From Deltaproteobacteria bacterium (GTDB lineage: Bacteria; Bdellovibrionota; UBA1018): a DNA stretch of 7,923 nt. The stretch lies in contig JACQAU010000190.1 of NCBI GenBank assembly GCA_016194835.1, forward strand, positions 1 to 7,923. The letters run 5' to 3'. The notes beneath the pieces are model-generated. The model ran no database searches and was not told the DNA's origin. It was given only the letters and a program-made list of their open reading frames with translations. This document shows, piece by piece, positions 6,160 to 7,923 of the stretch (its first letter is position 1; each line of letters opens with the position of its first letter). The position numbers were made by a program, and so were the translations under genes.

Positions 6160-6189
6160 ATATTATCATGTTTTATATGGGCGAAACAA
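6155..6189 (-). promoter_or_regulatory. vapBC promoter and operator
   Basis: On the minus strand TTGTTT (6189-6184) and GATAAT (6167-6162) are separated by 16 bases. CCCATATA (6155-6162) and TATATGGG (6174-6181) are a perfect inverted repeat with an 11-base spacer spanning the -10 box and the vapB start; another CCCATATA lies at 6146-6153. This is the arrangement expected for autorepression by a VapB/VapBC complex. Confidence 0.6.
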
Positions 6190-6200
6190 TCTAAATCTAT

Positions 6201-6237
6201 ATCCGAAAATATTACTCAATAAAAACAATAAGTTAAA
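6201..6237. repeat. 37-bp direct repeat box, copy 2 (partner 4482-4518)
   Basis: This box lies upstream of the vapBC promoter and matches 33 of 37 positions upstream of fic. Together with the 172-bp repeat it brackets the vapBC cassette here and the fic cassette in copy 1. Confidence 0.75.
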
Positions 6238-6279
6238 CAAAAATCTCATTTTTTAATTCAAAAAGAGGCAGTGTATTAA

Positions 6280-6438
6280 TATCTGCTACACATAAATACT
6301 TCAGCCTCAGAGCGTCTATACAGTTTTCATAAGTTAAAAACCTTAGGCAGGTCAGATCTCCTTGGTTCAAAACTATTTGCGTATTGTGATAGACAAGAAG
6401 ATTTTTCAGATTGTATAAAATTTAATCCCACTCTGAAT
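6280..6438 (+). pseudogene. Remnant resembling the C-terminal region of a nucleotidyltransferase (DUF6036/AbiEii-like)
   Basis: A plus-strand frame without a start codon, open from the stop at 6277, reads SERLYSFHKLKTLG, then RSDLLGSKLFAYCDRQEDFSDCIKFNPT (positions 6307-6432). From memory this matches the 'sRsDLl.tKLfAlcDRg.Dl.Dc.al.PT' segment of small nucleotidyltransferases that work as toxins or abortive-infection partners. The N-terminal catalytic GS..DxD part is absent and the frame dissolves after about 6438, where the next gene's frame takes over. The same DNA is open on the minus strand (6235-6415), which I consider a shadow. The assignment is from recognition only. Confidence 0.5.
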
Positions 6439-6491
6439 ATTTTGAAAATTCGGTCCCCCAGTCTCAGTGGCTTGATCTCGAAGAGACTCTG

Positions 6492-7037
6492 TTGCAAGCT
6501 GTGCTAGAAATTCCTCAAGATCCTCGTTTATTTTCTATCTTATTGAGCTGGATTAAAGTCCACGGTGAATATGTAATCGTTGAAAAACTCATCAAAATGG
6601 CATCTACATTTTCGTTTAAGTCTCACCCTGAAATCGTTTGGATCAGTGCAGTAGCCGCATTTGCAGGGCACTATGGGATCACAAAATGGTCTCGGTGGAT
6701 ACAAAAACAAAAAAACGTTGTTTATCTTTATCCAAGAGAAATTACGCTTTCTAGCGTACGATTAAAAGGTTCTATTTCTTACCTTAAAGAAGCAAGATTT
6801 ATTTTACCAGAAGGGTCTCTGCGCGTTCGGGAACGAGATGTTTTTAGCCAAGAAGAACTGATTAAAAAAAATCTTCAATATCGAAACAGGTATATTTACG
6901 GAGCTTGCTGGAGAGCAGATATTATTACTGCTATACAACAAGGCATGAAATCACCTTCGGAGATTATGAAAAAAATTCAATGCTCATATGAGCCAGCATA
7001 TCGCGTTTTTAAAGAATACCGTTTAGGAACTCTGTAA
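6492..7037 (+). CDS. Uncharacterised protein with predicted C-terminal helix-turn-helix, probably 5' truncated
   Basis: 181 residues if translation starts at the TTG at 6492, which has a weak GAAGAG 6 bases upstream. The frame is open back to 6426 and still looks coding (SEYFENSVPQSQWLDLEETL), yet no ATG or GTG is present there, so the true start seems to have been lost with the neighbouring nucleotidyltransferase segment. I do not recognise the family. The C-terminus (about 142-176: DIITAIQQG, SPSEIMKKIQ, CSYEPAYRVFKEY) looks like a winged or simple helix-turn-helix; the middle has FILPEGSLRVRERDVFSQEEL (103-123). Beside a nucleotidyltransferase remnant it may be the antitoxin-like or regulatory partner of a two-gene system (inference). 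It ends 3 bases before the convergent kinase gene. It may be a pseudogene. Confidence 0.55.
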   Translation: MQAVLEIPQDPRLFSILLSWIKVHGEYVIVEKLIKMASTFSFKSHPEIVWISAVAAFAGHYGITKWSRWIQKQKNVVYLYPREITLSSVRLKGSISYLKEARFILPEGSLRVRERDVFSQEELIKKNLQYRNRYIYGACWRADIITAIQQGMKSPSEIMKKIQCSYEPAYRVFKEYRLGTL

Positions 7038-7040
7038 GAA

Positions 7041-7923
7041 CTAATAAATTTCTATAGGCACAAATTCGGCTAAAGATTTCGGAATTAGTTTAACTCCTAG
7101 AGTTTGGCAGCGTTTTAGGACCGACTCTTCTTCAAAACGGCTAGTTACCAAACAGCTTTTATTTTGCAATGATAATTTTTCTATAAGATCCAAGCCGTTT
7201 TCACTAAACCCTAAAAGTTCATAATCCATTAAAAAAAATGAGATCAGTTTATCGGACACTGAGTCTCTAACTTGATCTGGAGTACTCAGATGCAAAAGCT
7301 CAATCTTATTGTTATCCAATTTGGCAAAACGATCCTTCCAAACATGATGTATTGAGCTATCATCATCTAAAATGGCAACCTTGCCATTAATTGGCACATT
7401 AAGCCCTGGCATAAACCAATTTGGCACTTTTTCTTTTGATAACTGAATCCTCACCGTAGTGCCAAAGTTTAGTTTTGATTCTAGCTTAAGAATGCCACCC
7501 CAGCTCTCTACTGTTGTTTTTGCATGAAAAATACCTAAACCACTGCCTCCAACCTTGCCATGAGTTTCTCCCCTATTTCCTAACCTGGCTAAAATCTCTG
7601 GTGGAATACCTTTGCCATTATCTTGTATATAAATTTCGACCTTATTATCCAGGCAAGGCTGAATACCAACTGAAATCCGTATTTGATTTACCGAAGCTTC
7701 GATTGCGTTATTAATTAAATTTGAAATTACACGTTTAAAATCTGACAAGTTTATCTTTGCACAAAGTCCGTATGCCCTATCAACACTAAAGTCAATTTCT
7801 AGCCCCAAATGGGATCTATACTCAATTCTTTTTTCACTTATGATTGGCTCCAAAACGGCTGCAATAAGTTGTGTTTGCAGATTATTTGATGTGATAGTTT
7901 GTCCAGGTGTTAGCATATTAGCT
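7041..7923 (-). CDS. Hybrid sensor histidine kinase, C-terminal part (ATPase plus receiver domain)
   Basis: The frame remains open past the ATG at 7916 to the window edge, so the sensor and HisKA parts lie outside. Numbered from that Met: residues 55-160 form a GHKL ATPase with N-box NLINNAIEA (66-74), G1 box DNGKGIP (99-105) and G2 box GGSGLGI (123-129), the ATP-binding features of a kinase. Residues 178-285 form a receiver domain with acidic pocket DDD (184-186), phospho-acceptor Asp231 (LMDYEL), Thr/Ser 258-259 and Lys280 (IPKS). The gene ends right after the receiver, with no HPt or DNA-binding output, so phosphate may pass to a separate partner or the receiver may tune the kinase. The linker VPNWF (164-168) joins the two domains. 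It converges with the preceding gene with 3 bases between stops. Confidence 0.95.
   Translation of the reverse strand, partial: ANMLTPGQTITSNNLQTQLIAAVLEPIISEKRIEYRSHLGLEIDFSVDRAYGLCAKINLSDFKRVISNLINNAIEASVNQIRISVGIQPCLDNKVEIYIQDNGKGIPPEILARLGNRGETHGKVGGSGLGIFHAKTTVESWGGILKLESKLNFGTTVRIQLSKEKVPNWFMPGLNVPINGKVAILDDDSSIHHVWKDRFAKLDNNKIELLHLSTPDQVRDSVSDKLISFFLMDYELLGFSENGLDLIEKLSLQNKSCLVTSRFEEESVLKRCQTLGVKLIPKSLAEFVPIEIY

Noticed and set aside
6235..6415. Minus-strand open frame with a leucine-rich look (YNLKNLLVYHNTQI..., ending KNEIFV)
   Set aside because: It has no start codon and is closed by a stop just upstream. The plus strand over the same bases carries a more specific nucleotidyltransferase-like pattern, so this is probably a shadow.
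7514..7714. Plus-strand open frame opposite the histidine kinase
   Set aside because: It is antisense to the conserved ATPase boxes, a shadow frame.

Overview
This is a low-GC (roughly one-third G+C by eye) bacterial window. Its genes are densely packed, with Shine-Dalgarno sites of the GGAGG type, ATGA/GTGA stop-start overlaps, a ComF-type phosphoribosyltransferase, a hybrid histidine kinase, a class II Fic protein and a VapBC toxin-antitoxin pair. That fits a Gram-negative, possibly host-associated bacterium (a Legionellales-like or Bdellovibrio-like background would fit), but nothing here fixes the taxon. The Fic and VapC segments look more GC-rich than their neighbours, and the window carries several decaying or rearranged genes, so it reads as an accessory region.

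Layout. (A) 1-2763, minus strand, reads as one operon running leftward: a 37-38 residue acidic peptide with a CFAHRC C-terminus, a predicted fold-type-I PLP enzyme, an MFS transporter broken by a frameshift and loss of its central loop, and the start of a fold-type-III PLP decarboxylase that leaves the window. Gene order, tight spacing and overlaps suggest a small peptide or amino-acid-derived metabolite pathway with export. I do not recognise this combination, and it is the best candidate for an undescribed system. (B) 2839-3064 is non-coding, with a terminator-like hairpin. (C) 3065-4518 is a fic gene flanked by a 172-bp VapC 3' remnant and a 37-bp box. Both flanks are repeated, in the same order and orientation, around the intact vapBC at 5561-6237, as if fic replaced the interior of a second vapBC copy. 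(D) 4335-4784 is a long non-coding stretch with 11-bp tandem repeats in front of fic and a perfect 36-bp palindrome. (E) 4785-5525 is comF on the plus strand. (F) 5561-6189 is vapBC with its promoter and operator. (G) 6280-7037, plus strand, holds a remnant resembling the C-terminal part of a nucleotidyltransferase, fused out of frame to a predicted helix-turn-helix protein that lacks an ordinary start codon. (H) 7041-7923, minus strand, is the C-terminal part of a hybrid sensor kinase (ATPase plus receiver domain).

How the parts work together. In block A the peptide could be a scaffold or precursor, the two PLP enzymes could act on amino acids or on the peptide, and the MFS protein would export the product; the broken transporter suggests the pathway may be decaying in this strain. 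Blocks C, F and G are toxin-antitoxin or defence-type cassettes and their debris, which recombine through repeated ends. ComF and the kinase look like ordinary host genes.
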